Assembly: GCF_005239225.2 (NCBI RefSeq)
Contig: NC_133288.1
Coordinates: 14,576,169-14,640,168, forward strand
DNA length: 64,000 bases
Source of the DNA: Populus alba
Lineage: Eukaryota; Streptophyta; Magnoliopsida; Malpighiales; Salicaceae
Direction: 5' to 3'
This document shows positions 49,432 through 62,800 of the stretch, one piece after another; within the stretch, counting starts at the first letter, position 1, and every line of letters begins with the position of its first letter. The notes under the pieces were generated by a model. It had not been told where the DNA came from. It made no database searches and saw nothing but the letters and a program-made list of their open reading frames with translations. Both the position numbers and the translations under genes were made by a program.

Positions 49432-51494
49432 GGTATATTGAGCACCAAAGTATCTGTTAAGCGATCAACGCCCATCCTCTGGATGTACCAAGAGTCAAAA
49501 TGCGGGTTCTATTGTAAATCTTCCCAGCAGCAGCTTCATTTGTAACGAGACGTTTGAAAATTGTGTTCCCCCGTACAATTGTAGTTGAATGCTAGATTAC
49601 TTTTGCAAAGAGAGAATATTACTGCATGTATTTCCCCTTGTTTCTCATGTACAACAACAAAGCCTTATTCCCTAAAACTTATCTGTTACCATTCAACTGT
49701 GCCCTATGATATAAGATTGTAAAATGCCAACATCGGAGCACGCCATTACTCTGCCCTGAATGAACACAACTACAAAAAGAATGAGCTTTTATTGCAACAA
49801 CAGGCATTGAGCTTCTTTGTTATTTCCAGTTGGTTTTTTGCTATTTTCATCGCATTCTGTTTAGCATTAGCATGTTCCGAAGAAAATTTCAGTAAAGGAA
49901 AACTTGTTGCCGTTATAGTTAAAGAGTTATATATGTACTTAAAGTAGCATTTGATTGTTATCTCGGATTAGAAGAGGTAAAAAAAAATTGAGATATAAAC
50001 ATGTTTAGTTGTCAAGACACTGACAAAAATAGATTTTTGTCTCTACCCTAAAATAATATTTAGTCAATTTTTCATCCATCTAAGAAAGAGAGAAGGAACA
50101 GAAACGAATAAAAACCAATTTTTCACAAATCTCTCTTTAAATATTTCGTAATTTCAAAATTTTATTGTGTATATATATATATTGAAAAATACTTTTGAGA
50201 ATGTCATTGTATTAAAAGTTTGATTTTTTAATTTAATCAATTTAATATGGAAAAATCAATTTCTTAAAATAAATAATAAATTATTTTATATAATTTAATA
50301 ATTTGTAACAATTAGAAAAATGAAAGAATCAGAATAAATAACCTTTTTTTATATATATATAAATTGAACATGAGTAATTAATTAACAAAAGAGTGATTTT
50401 CATTAATTAAAAAATATAAGAAGAAATGTTTTTACCATTTTATATTATGAAAGAAATGAATATCATTATTAAAAAAAATTAATATAATGATTAAAACATA
50501 CATAGCATAAAGAAATAAAAATTACTCATTTTCTAAAAAAAAAGAAGATTTCATAATGAAGAGGTGAGGACTGAAAGATAACAACACATGTGTATTTATG
50601 ATGAAATTATTACCTTGTATTTTGTAACTATGTTAGGTTTTAATTTTGTGTTGATGTAAGTATTTTGTTTGACATAATTGGTTTGATTATTTATTTTATT
50701 ATTAAATATATTTAGATAAATGATTTAATGACTTAGCGAAATCATAATTTTAACATTATCTTCTTAAGAATGAATTATCTTTTTTATGATGATTACAAAA
50801 AAAATATAAAAATAACATGACTTTGATGATGAGCAGAGAAATTATCATTTTAAGCTAATTAAAAAAAAAAAGATATTCATTATAGAATATAAACTAAAGT
50901 GAAAATAATAATTTAAATAAATCATTACCAAACATAACTTTATTTTGTTTATCTATCTTTTTGTTCTAGTTATTTCTCTTATTTTATAACAATAAATAAA
51001 TGTCAAATTGGATTAAGTTGAAATTTTGCTTAAATTAGTTATGCCCTATCCTAGCTATTTTTTATTTATTTATTAATATAGGTGTCTGGACTAGTTTGCA
51101 TGTACTTCGATTAATTCCACGGATCCTAAAATTAATGACTATATAAATTTTTAATAATCCTGAAATTTATGGAACTCGAACCGATAAACTCTTAAAAATA
51201 AATTTGGAACTTGACAGGTAAGTTATATTTTGCGAGATTCCTATCCTTATCATTCCTGAGGTAACCGGAGATGTTAATCATCATGATTACTAGCATTTGT
51301 TGGTAAGAAATTGAAAGCTGGGTAATTTGCTTCCAGTAACAATAAAGGGCTAGGATGAGTGTCGTTTTTTCTTTTCTTGGAGAAAAATTAAATGTATATA
51401 TTAAATGGATCGATAGCTGGGATATATCATGTGTTGCATGAATTCTCTCTGACAATATCAATTTTTTTCTTGTAAAAAGAGTGGGAAAGGGAAG
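49432..51494. other. 3' flank and AT-rich intergenic DNA
   Basis: The first ~400 bases are likely the 3' UTR of the Bet1-like gene. The rest is AT-rich with no supported gene or bounded repeat. Confidence 0.5.
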
Positions 51495-52115
51495 AAAAGT
51501 TTGAGATCCAATAGAGTGGAGGTTACAGACAAACCTGGTCACAGAAGCTTAGATCTTCTGGCGGAGCTACCTTCAATGTGCAGCCCTCCACCTTTCACAT
51601 GCTCTCTTGCAAATATGCGTATTACAGCTGCTGCGTTCTTGAATGATCTTGAACCTCTTCTCATAAGCAGCGTCGGCCTTGTAACAAGTTGAACACTCTT
51701 TCACTGGTTTCTTGTCCCTTGCCTCCAGGGCTTATGTCGCAAAGTCTTCTAGCATTACATCGCAACAGATCGAAAACCTGAAGGTTTCTTTCCTTTCCCA
51801 TACTTCCCTCGTCATGTCTCATGATCACAACTGCATGTCTTCTCAAAGCAGTAAGGCCCTTCAAATCTCCTAACAGCTCCAAAGTTAGCTTGCATGAGGT
51901 GCAGTAGCCATGAGTACCCCATTTTAGACCTCAACTCTCCCCAATGGAACAGAACCAATCTTGTTTCAAGCTCTCTTTTTTTATAGACCAACCAACACCG
52001 ACCAGTCGAACGCCATAATAATTGCATGTTGGCTCGTAGTTAGGCGGGTCAATAATAATAATTTTTTTAAATGTAATTTTTTTTTGAAGTATAGAAAATA
52101 TTTTAAGTGTTTTAA

Positions 52116-52146
<31 letters not shown>

Positions 52147-52760
52147 TTTTTTATTAAAAAAATATTGTTTAAACTACTTTTAAGGTATTCTTAATAATTT
52201 TTTTTATTTTTTATAAAAAAACATTTAAATTATCTTGAAGTAACGAAATACTAATTAATTTTTATTTTTATTTTTTATAAAAAAATATTTAAATTACCAT
52301 TAAAGCATTAGATTTGACAATCAATCCAAACACGATATCAAAGAAAATATAACATACACAGTAACTGCACAGTATAGTATAATATGACTGACACGAATGC
52401 CAAGCCCTTCACGAGCGTGGCAGAGACTGGAAGAGCCTCAGGGCATACGAGTTCTTGGTTCCATCTCTTGTTTGACACCCCTTGATGCATACAAGCCCTC
52501 CCTTGGACGTTTGTGAAGGGTCATAGAGGTATTCAGCTTCATTCGCCTCACAGGTGTCATCCAAGGAGCTCATAAACCGAGTGTTCCCCACCATGGAAGT
52601 TTCAGCACACCTCAGATCTTTCAAGGGTAGGATGGTGACCGAGTCTCGGAGCTTTGAGATCAAGCTGCCACTGTTCTTGGAGATAGCTGGACCGTCAGAG
52701 GATTCAAGTGCTCCATTTGGGGAAGAAAGCAAGTGAAGCAGAAGTGGGAGAAGCAAGGAA
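51495..52760 (-). pseudogene. GT61 glycosyltransferase pseudogene
   Basis: Minus-strand fragments follow plant GT61 proteins of the At2g41640/At3g57380 type in order. They are ISKLRDSVTILPLKDLRCAE, NTRFMSSLDDT, CIKGCQTRDGTKNSYAL, a frameshift near 52420, ATLVKGLAFVSV, then an AT-rich insertion (about 52040-52350), VGWSIKK, LVLFHWGELRSKMGYSWLLH, GPYCFEKT, a frameshift near 51845, VVIMRHDEGSMGKERNLQVF, DLLRCNARRLCDISPGGKGQ, another shift, LLMRRGSRSFKNAAAVIRIF and EDLSFCDQV. GT61 enzymes are Golgi type II proteins that add sugars such as xylose or arabinose to glycans and xylan. No signal-anchor N-terminus is intact and the C-terminal third is missing. Clearly a pseudogene; subfamily from memory. 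Confidence 0.85.
52040..52350. repeat. AT-rich insertion with (AT)n inside the GT61 pseudogene
   Basis: This very A/T-rich block includes an AT run at 52120-52145 and two related pieces: ATTTTTTATAAAAAAACATT TAAATTA followed about 65 bases later by ATTTTTTATAAAAAAATATT TAAATTA. It splits the GT61 coding sequence. Confidence 0.7.
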
Positions 52761-55700
52761 AAGGAAAGGAGAAGCTTGCAAATGATTGAGTATGGGACTC
52801 AGAAGCAGAAGACAAAAAGATGTGATGATCTTGGTTGGGTGACAAGAGCTCTTCGTTTTGGTAAACGGTAGCTCTTTTCCACCTCCATACTCCTTCACTC
52901 AACTTAGTTTTAGATGGAAGTGGTGGAAACCTGTAGCCTTTTTTATGGCCTTTTGTAAGGAGTTGAGTCTTGAGATTGAAGAAAGCTGATGAAAATTTCT
53001 GTTAATCGTGTATGGTCGAAGGTTAACGCATAAAATATAGTAACGAATAAAACACTGGCGGACGAAGTCCCACCCACAGGTCCAGGGCTGTAGGATTTTC
53101 CTACCAGCTGCTCTAAATCCAGGGCAGGGGGTAACAGATGTTTATATTTCCTGATGTCATGTTCTGATTTTGTTAATTTGCCACTGATCCTATGTTTGGT
53201 TAATTTGCAACATTCAAACCTTATTGTAACTGCATCAACTTGGTGCAAACATAAATTTAAAGGGCGAATAATAGAAGATGCTAATCCGCATTTCCAAGTT
53301 CAGCAGTTCATGTTCGAAAACAAAGGCCTATTGTTTGTAAGGTTTAGAATCAAGATCCATAATTGACGGTGGCACTTTACCAGTTGAGAGAGAGTAGCAG
53401 TCGCCATCCAATCCCGAGGGCATCAGCTATGGCGCAACTTCGACATGATTACTTCTCTGCTCAAAGAGTTGAGCTCTTTTATGCAACTCCCTGAAACAAA
53501 ATTAAAAAGGGCCTGCAATTTACTCCCAGCAACTGACTTCGAAAAGCAAGGAACTAGCCCATGCAACAGACATTACTAAAACATAAATCATAATTTCCTA
53601 TTGGCACTCTTTGCAAAACTTCTCAGCTAATCATCAGCCTAGAATAACATTATTGGGGTTAAATTGTGAACATGGCTGCTGAAAGGAATTACAGTCAAAT
53701 TTGCCGAAAAGAAATGACTTCATATTTACCAGCACTGTTGCAACAAATGCTCCCACTGAATATTGGGGTTAGGGCGTGGTTGTTTTGAATCCTCTCCCAG
53801 CTCGCAAAACAGTGGAGAAGAGCAATGTTAGTGGTGTCAGTCTGTCAGCAGAATCAAAATGCTCTACACTGATTGTTAGCTGAGATGTTAGATGAACACT
53901 GCTGCTCTATTGGGCCAGTGGGTCCACATAATCTACTCCTCTTTGGCTCCAACATCTTAACATGGGAAATCGCCACTGCAAGAGCGTCAACCAAACCACA
54001 TTCACCATGCTCTTCTGACATGCAGCTCAAACTATAGATGGATGCTGATTCAAGTCCTCTTCAGGAGAGCCAACTCCCACCTGGTTTCCAGGTGACACAA
54101 ATACAAGTGCATTTGCAAGTTGGCAGGAAGTATTGATTCTTTGTTTTTGATCTGATGGACAATGTCTTAAAGGTAAGCTCCGTGTAAAACAAAATCCATG
54201 GATGCCCTGAGAAGACACCAATTAACAGTCAGTTTAATAGACAGAAACAGCAATAAACTTACAAAGTACTCCACATTCCCACCATCACAGAGTCCAAGAA
54301 ATGAATCAAGATCACAAACAATGCACAATTCGGGAGAGTTAACAACTTGGTGAAAATGGATTTAACAATCACCTTCGCAAAAAGACAAGGTCCAAGGGGT
54401 GGTAAACCAAGTGAAAATGGTATGCCTAAGTTCATGCATGTGCGTTAACATCTCAAACAAATTTACACTATCAGAAACTGATGCAGGAAGAAAAGAATGA
54501 GCTCAGAATTACAAATTAGGAAATTTGGAGCTGCTTTTAATCAAAACCAGCACCTCAAGGCCAGGAATCGAGGACTTTCCTGCTATAACTTTGCGGAGCC
54601 ATTGCAAATTGAGATTAAATAGGAAAGATGAAAAGATTTTTTTGGTTTGACTCATAAAACTCGACACATCATGCATCATTTATCTAACTTAGTATGGCAG
54701 TTCACCACATGCAATGCACAGAAGATGAAAATTCTTCTTTCAGTGAGAGAGGTAGTAACCCAGAGAGTAAATACTCTGAAATAAGTGAACAATGGAGATT
54801 TATGGAGGAGGAACACGCTGGCAATCACCTAAAAAGCTTTACATGAAGTTGCTGCTAAGCAGACAAGGGCCACAGAGAGAGGTTCCCTTAAAATGCAAAC
54901 TGCCTACTCATTAAAGAAGCTATTGACATCCTAGAAAATAGGATATGCATTTTGCAACGTTGTAATCACTAAAATGCAATATTTTGGAAATATTTACCCT
55001 ACATTGATGACATCAAATGCTACTAGATCCAGATCAGAATAGCAGCTAAACACAACAAACTTTTTGCTTGATTGTATTCTCATTCAAGAACCTTCAAAAT
55101 ACTTTAGATGGAGTTAAAAGTTGATTAATATTAGATTACAAGCGATCACATTCAGCATAGAATATACGGCTTTCCTTTCCTTTTCTTTTTTTTTTCCTAT
55201 CTAGAAACTACATGTGTGTGTCAGTGATCATGCATACATGGGTTACGGAAGGAGAGGAGAAAGGGAAGGCTGCAAAAGAAGCTCAAGAGAATCTAAAGAC
55301 TGGAAAGTGGTCTCGAGGGGAAACAATTCTTTGGAGGTGAAACTATAGGCGTTGTGGCTGGCTAGATTGGAATCTGGGCTCGAATAGTTGAGGAAATTCT
55401 GGATGTAAACCTGATTGATGAAGAGACTATACCTTTGTTTAATGCTTGGTTTCATGATTTTCTAGAACTTCCTATTATCAAAGAATGGGCGACTCCTTAT
55501 GATAAATTGCTAGAGCACAACATACACTTACACAAGAGATATTGACAGCCATATGTACCTGAAAGAGTGAAGCCTTCAGCACCATTGATGATCGCTCATG
55601 CTTTGATGCACACCATCAACAAGTCATGTGGAAGTACTCATCAATTATTCATGATTAAGCATGGCGCAAATAAAAAAAGCTTTGCCAAATTGGAGAGCAA

Positions 55701-56374
55701 TTGTACCCTTCTCTTTTAATTTCCTTTAATTTATTTGCAACAGTAATTTAACAAAGTACTCCTGGATGAAATCCATGCTGTCAGTGTTTGAGAGGCCAAT
55801 TAGCATCCATATGCAGGATTTCACAACCCTTGTGTCCCTCTCTCTTTTGTCCAATAACGCAAAGCTTCAAAGATCTTTCAGAATCCTACTTCCACTTCAG
55901 CTGGAATGACAAAGAAGCAATTCCTTGTATCCATGAAGTGATGATATGAGGTGGTGAAGATGGAACACAGCTTTGCTTGGTTTTGGGATGGTGAGAGTTT
56001 TGATTCCAGCCAAGCAAAGCACCAAGAAAGCCAGGCATTTATAAACATAGGTGAGGAACAACTGGGAGAAATGGCTATACGGATATTTGAAGGAAATCAA
56101 GTCATAATAACAACCTCCTAATAAATTCTACATAAAAACTTTCATATCCAACCATATAATATAGCACCAAATAAACTTGAGATAAAAATATTGTCTCGGT
56201 TCAGGTAACACTAAAACCATAACTTCCAGTTATTAACCAATATATCCAAAACATAATTTGTTTTTCAGCAAAGAAAGAAAACACCCTACCCATTTCAACA
56301 AGGTCAGAGCATCATCCATTGGTTTCAGTTACCAATGCCATCTCCAAATCTACTGCAATGACCTATGCCATCAA
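52761..56374. other. Intergenic DNA, no supported gene
   Basis: Composition is less AT-rich than most intergenic parts here, and 53380-54250 and 55200-56100 look like possible transcribed non-coding DNA. I found no conserved frame. An 11-base inverted repeat (GCTTTGCTTGG at 55970-55980, CCAAGCAAAGC at 56010-56020) is present. The end next to 56374 should hold the 3' UTR of the PPR gene. Confidence 0.45.
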
Positions 56375-58011
56375 TCACGAGTTCAAGGCAACAAGGGCAG
56401 AAGTTTCATCATCCAGCTCAATCCTATCCTTCTCCATCATTTTAAGGATGTCCCATGCTGGTCTCTGAGCACTGAGGTACATTCTAAGGAATAGTTTATA
56501 CAAAGGTAAAGTTGCAACACCCAAGCCGTGAACAGCCTTAATATAGTGATTTGCATCTTCAAAATTTCCATGCTTCTCAAAGTGCTCTGCAATGGCCATC
56601 AAAATACTGTGTGATGGCCTCCAATCACAACGTTCCACCTTCAACACAGAAAAGCCTTTCTTCATGGCATCAATGGCTTTATCCATCTTTTGGCTTTTCA
56701 CCCATCCCTCCATTAGAATCTCCCAAGTCTTGTAATTTGGGCACCCACCTCTCTCAACTGTATGAAGATGAAACGATTCAGCTTTTCCCATCAATCCATT
56801 CCGTACATATGCACCTAGAAGCACATTCGAGACTCTAATATCATACTTGAAACAATTTGTCTCCCATTCTGCAAATACCTGCTCTGCTGCTACAAGGTCA
56901 CCTACCTTAACCAAGCATGAAATTACGCACATATAATCAGCACAAGGGATCCTCCCACCAACCGCTTTACTTGCTTCCCAAAGCCGAAGAACTCCCTCTT
57001 TATTCTTCAAAGATGAATACAACGTAATGAGAAAGAAGTAACCAAGCCGGCCATTAGTAGACAACTTCATCTCCGCATCTTTAAGCACCAAAAGAGCTTT
57101 ATCAACAAACCCTGCCTTGATATAAACATTAGCCAGACTAGCTAGCGTACTCCAGCCCACCTCAACATTTTCATCAATCACCATTTTCTTGTAAACCATC
57201 TCCGCTTTGGCAACCTCAAAGACCTCTCCAAAGGCACCCATCCAAAGATTATAAGAAAGAACATTTCGACATAACTTGTTTCGCTTCATCTCTGCAATCA
57301 CAAGAGGCACTTTCTCATACTGAGACAGAGCCATGTAAAGCTTCATCATCTCATTGTACGGATGAGGGGTCACAAGGAGGCCCGAGGAACTCAACTTGAT
57401 CATGAAACTCTCAGCTTTACTGATATCTCTTTCTTTCACATAACCATGTAAAAGAGGCAAAGACGCAGCTTTTTTAGAGCCTGAACCGGGAATTCGTTCA
57501 AAATACTCTCCAGCCTTATTTAAACCATGCACTTTAACAATCAATTCCATCATTAAAGCATGATGCCCCGGGGTTATGCGAAAGTTGTTTTGATTTTCCA
57601 TCCATTGTAATATCTGTGAGCATATATATATATATATATATAGATAGATAGATAGTAACAGATTCTATGTAAAATAAATCCCAAAGAACAAAAACGGCAG
57701 AGGATAAAAGAGGTTACCTCAAGGGCTTGTTTGTAGCGCTTGGATTTAAGGAGTTGTTTAGAGATCAAATTGAGCTGGGAGAGCTTAACCTTGTTTCCGT
57801 TGTTGATCCAATCTTGAAGCACTCTGCTTGGGCTTTTCAGTCTCAAAATTTCAGTTTCAAGGCGGCTGCTGCTGCTATGAATATATTTATACTTGGTGCT
57901 GGCTTTACTGATTGGTGATAAAGATTTAAAGAGGTTTCTTGCTTCGAATTGAAGTTTATGGCAGTAACTGTTATTTCTCAGATGATTTGTTATCAGTGAC
58001 CTAATCGCCAT
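56375..58011 (-). CDS. P-class PPR protein, probably mitochondrial (2 exons)
   Basis: Exons on the minus strand are 58011-57718 and 57613-56375, giving 510 residues. The 104-bp intron is GT-AG and in phase (KQALE/ILQWME). The N-terminus (MAIRSLITNHLRNNSYCHKL) is basic, Ser-rich and free of acidic residues, as in a mitochondrial presequence. Residues about 60-480 carry degenerate 35-residue PPR units, for example PYNEMMKLYMALSQYEKVPL, STLASLANVYIKAGFVDKAL, DYMCVISCLVKVGDLVAAEQ and YKTWEILMEGWVKSQKMDKA. By family knowledge, P-class PPR proteins bind organellar RNA for stability, splicing or translation. The overall form matches the At4g02820/At1g60770-like group; no E, DYW or SMR domain is seen. 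The RNA target is unknown. Start: the Met at 58011 gives the full presequence. Confidence 0.94.
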
Positions 58012-59845
58012 GGAAGCAGCTGCTTCTTTTGATTTTTTGTCGCAGCGAGCAATTTTCTCTCGCCTTTCCTTGTTCTGCCTGAACTAAACGTCGCCGTTGT
58101 AATCGTACTCTATTTTAATCCTAAAAAAGGTTCAGTTTGCCTCTTTACTGAGTAGCATAGTCTTGGGAATTTCAATAAGTTGGGGCGGCAGGCTGGATTT
58201 TTGCCTCCTCCACCCCATTCCAACCTTGAATCAGATGCATTAGACTCCCTTCTTGGCGGTTCCTTGTTCCTATTTATTGGCATCCCCGCAAGTTTGAATT
58301 TTTTTTTTTAATGCTTTAATACATTTATTTATGAATAAAAAAACTCATTCAATCATGATATTTTAATATTTTATATTTTTTAAAAATAAAAAATAATATT
58401 ATTTAACTGATTTGTTAAATTCCGTCTCCCAAACTGAAGCGAAATAAGAATCAATCAAGTTTTATCATTGCATCCAGAATAATCTAATAAGAAACCCTTT
58501 TTCTTTCCTTTACCTTTCACTTTCATTTTCTCACATTTTCATCTTAAAGTATATTAGAAACAAATATTCTCTCTCTCTCTCTCTCTTTTTTTAATGCTGT
58601 AATACATTTATTTATGAGTAAAAAAACTATGATATTTGATATTTTAATAACATAAAAAATAATATCATTTAGCTTTGGAATCTTTTTAATAGGTCAAATA
58701 AATATCAATTAATTCAAGTCAAATTTATAACTAATAAATCTAGATTGATCTGGTAGCTTAAACTGGGACTTGGTCGACTTGGTGACTGGACTGGTTTGGA
58801 TAAGTTAAAAGAACAGGATAAGAAAAAATCCGGCAAAACCCGGTTGACTCGCAACCCGACAAAATTTAGTTGATTTGTTTTTTTTTTTAAATGTGTTTTT
58901 TTCTTCTATTAAACACCTCTTTATATATATATATATATATATATATTAGTTGATTATTAATTATTTTTAAAGTTTATTATATAAATACTAGAATAATATT
59001 TTATATTTTCATTGTGAGATTTGAAAATAATTTAGTATATATATTTTATGTTCATAAAAAAAAAATTATGTTTTTTCGAATAAAAAACTTTTTTGGTTTA
59101 AATATTTCAATTTAAAAAGATAACATATTAACATAATATTTTTTTAATATGAGATAAAACACCTTTTGAAATAATTTTTTAAATTTTATTATTTATAATA
59201 TTTATAACCTATATTCACATGAATTGTTTTTTAATTTTTTCATATGAAATATTAAAAATTCAATTGTTTTTTTTTTTTTTTTAGGTTGATTGAGGTTAAT
59301 TCATGTAACCTAAAATAAGATTTTTAACTAGATTAATCCCAAATCGAGTCCGATAATTATCATCACATTATCATTCCATCCAAAATAATTGATAGAAAGT
59401 CATTCCTTTTTTTGGTAATATTCTGTCACTTTCATTTTCTCATATTATTATCTTAAACTTCGTAAAAATAATAAATAAAACCATTCAAATCTATACAAGT
59501 TCAAAATAAAAACCCAAAAGTGAACTTGCCATAAGTTTTAATAGCCTGGAAACTTCGGGATCTGCAATGAGATTATCATGAATGTGAGATGGTTATTGGG
59601 ATATATCTAACTTTACAAGGGCTTAAATGTAGTTTATACAAACAGGGAAACCCCTTGCCCCCCCCCGAAGCACGCAAAACATTGCATTAAACCCTAAACC
59701 GCCAGCCGTAGAGGTTTATGGAATCGGTGGAACTCGGTGATTCTTGCCAAACACGATGGCTTCATTTTTTCGCTGATTATTATCATTATTATTATTCTTT
59801 TATGTTCTTTTAATTTTGGATTGTAAAATTTGTTTTCGATTCCAA
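58012..59845. promoter_or_regulatory. Divergent intergenic region between PPR and DnaJ genes
   Basis: The two genes start 1.83 kb apart and point away from each other, so both promoters should lie here. It also holds an AT run (58922-58946), a (CT)n run near 58569, and degenerate GGTTGACTC/GGTTGATTGAGGTTAATTC repeats (58740-58870, 59275-59360). These repeats suggest that transposon debris widened the gap. Confidence 0.5.
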
Positions 59846-62800
59846 ATGCGAAGTTACAGCTGGCTAGGACTCGTAAGTGAAATGAAATTTGAAATTTCTA
59901 TTCTTCGATTAACAAAAAAATAAATTACTCTCTCAACTGAATTTCGTTTCAACAAAGCAACTGTATCTATCTCGTGTTGATAAGTTATTTGGCAATTTAT
60001 GCTGTGCAGTGCCGGCGGCATTTGCTATCATCCACCGCCGTTGATCGTGGGGATCGCCTTCGAAAAGTCTCGTCGTTTTCTAATCGATGTAAGCTCTTTT
60101 TGTTACAATAACAAATCTGATACAATGAATCTTGGCTTTAGTAGCAGCAGCAACAATCTGTGGAGTCTGATGCTAATTTTTGCGTTTTTTTTCTTATTTT
60201 TTTTGTTCTTTGATAAGTTTTGAACAGTTGCGGCCATTCTATTAGCAAACCTCCTGATTTCGGAACTACAGAAACTCATTTGATTAAACGGAGATACATT
60301 CATGCCACAGGTTTATAATTTAATTATCGATGAGTATTTTATTTTATTTTTAATTCAAAACTTAAGCTTGCTTTTGTTTTTTCTTTCTGTGTAGGAAGTT
60401 GCAATGCTAAGGAACGCAGTTTTTACGAAATTCTTGGTGTTTCTGAAAATGCTAGCAGAGAAGATATCAAAACGGCTTTTCATTTGGTGAGTGATGTTGA
60501 GAATTTTATGTCCTACGTCTTACTTCACTTGTTAATTGGAGTATTAGAGATCCAGCAAGCTTCTGTTTGAGTGGCTGGCTTTGCTTTGTATTTGCAGCTT
60601 GCAAAGAAGTACCATCCGGATGCAAATAAAAATAGTGCTAGTGCGAAAAGGAAATTTCAAGAGATTAGGGAAGCCTACGAGGTCCATACCATTAATTCAT
60701 CAGCAAAAATGTTTATTCTTATCTTCGCTTTTAATGTTTATTTTAAGTGATTATTTTTCACTATTTAACTGCCAAAGTAAGTATTTTTTGATGAGGGAAA
60801 AATTGTAATTACCAGACTTTAAAATTGTTGTTGATCTTACTTAAATTTAAGTGATTTATTTTTACATGTCAGACGCTGCAAGATCCTGAGAAGAGGGCAC
60901 AATATGATGCGGTAAGAAGCTTCTTTTTTACTTTTATGTATTTGGTTTTTAATATTGGTAGCTTGTTGAATTTCTAAATTGCTCAAACTCTCCAGTCAGC
61001 ATTGGTTATCGTTTGCTATTATGCAATAATTAGTCTGAGCATTGGAGTTTGTGTTTCTGTTATAGTTTTAAACTAACTGGATTTCTTCTTCTTTTTATTG
61101 GATCATATCTTCTGATGAAGATGCGTACTGGAGGTTTCAATTATGGCGCTGATAGTGCAGAGGGATATGGTGCTGATGATGCAGCGGGATTTAGATATGG
61201 TGCTGGTAATGCAGGGGGATTTAGATATGCTTATCGAACTAATTTCTCTAATTCATTCCATAAAATATTCTCTGAGGTACACTGTACTATTTTATATCCT
61301 TTATCTACCTGTAGTATGTTTCTCTCACTCGTCAGTAACTGAAACCACAACATATTTGATTTCTTGCAGATCTTTGAAGATGAGGCCAATCATTTTGCAT
61401 CAGATATTCAGGTGAACTTCTTTCATGCCTTTGATTTCCAATGCCTTTTCTGAACTGAGTTTGCATGCTAAAAACTCTCGTGTTGTATTTTCATATTTCA
61501 TAGGTGGACCTAGTTCTCTCCTTTTCTGAATCTGCTAGAGGATGCACAAAGCATGTGACTTTTGATGCATATGTTCCGTGTGATTCTTGTGGTGAGTAAA
61601 ACTATTATTTTCTGGGGATAATTGAATTTGGGTAATCTAGCAGCAAAAGGCTTTTCTGTAAATGAATAGTTCTTTTCTTTCTTTGCAAAAAGCTTGGCTA
61701 TTCAAAGGTCATTCATGCATATTCATTGTGAACATGAATATACAGTAGATTTTTTCTGTACTTTTTAATTGCAACAAAAGCACTGCAGTAGTGAATAAAT
61801 CTTTTGAAACCCCCATACCTTTTTCATTCTTGACACAGAAATTTCAATTTGTGAATTTTTATTTAAAAAAAGAAACATATGGTAAGTTAATTTTTTCAAG
61901 ATATCAGTGGACAATTATTAATTTTCAAGGGTGAAAATTTAAATCAAACTCAGATATCCTCTGCACATTAAACATAGGGTTACAATGTTCTTTTTCACTT
62001 CCTGAAAAGTGCTGGGAGTGAAATTTCTTTCGGCGGATAGACAAGACATGTTTAAATTGAAAAAGAAAAAAAATCAGACATGATTGAAATTCACATTTTT
62101 TTATGCTATCCGTTCTCCTTTCAAAAATTCTTTTGAAACTTCTTTACCCAGTATAAATGATTGATTTTCCTCCTTCCTGTCAATCCCAAAATACACGATG
62201 CAGATGGTCATGGCTATCCAGCAAATGCCAAAGCAAGCATTTGTCCTACTTGCAGAGGTGTAGGGAAAGTAAGTGTTCTGAGGATCTACTCTGATTATAA
62301 TTAGTGTATAAAAACCATTCTGTAATGACCCACTTTTGTGACAATAATTTTCTTTTCCTGCTATTTAGGAAGGCCAGAAGTTTTATATCTATTTGTTTAT
62401 GTCTATTAACCCCCATTTACATCCAGGTTACAATTCCTCCATTTACATCAACTTGTAGCCATTGTAGAGGATTGGGCCGGATAATTAAGGTCTGACATGA
62501 CTTCCAGAGTTTAACTCCTATTTTTATTTTGTAACTATTGGTGATGATTTATCCATTTTCACAGGAACACTGTATGTCATGTAGGGGATCAGGGGTTGTT
62601 GAAGGCATTAAGGATGTTAAAGTTACAATACCAGAAGGTTTGTTTTAATTCATGTGATTAATGAAACCATGTTGGGGTACTGGGACCTGAGTTTAAGTTT
62701 TTTACCACTCAATAATAGGAGGAAAAGGAGATTAATAATTTTTTCATTTAGTTTGTCTTCTGATAATAGTTATAGCTGTTTCCTTTAGATAGTTGGCTAA

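Noticed and set aside
59999..60223. 75-codon plus-strand frame at the DnaJ 5' end
   Set aside because: It runs in a different frame from the conserved presequence. The spliced model with exons 59846-59872, 60010-60088 and 60218-60310 keeps the frame into the J-domain.
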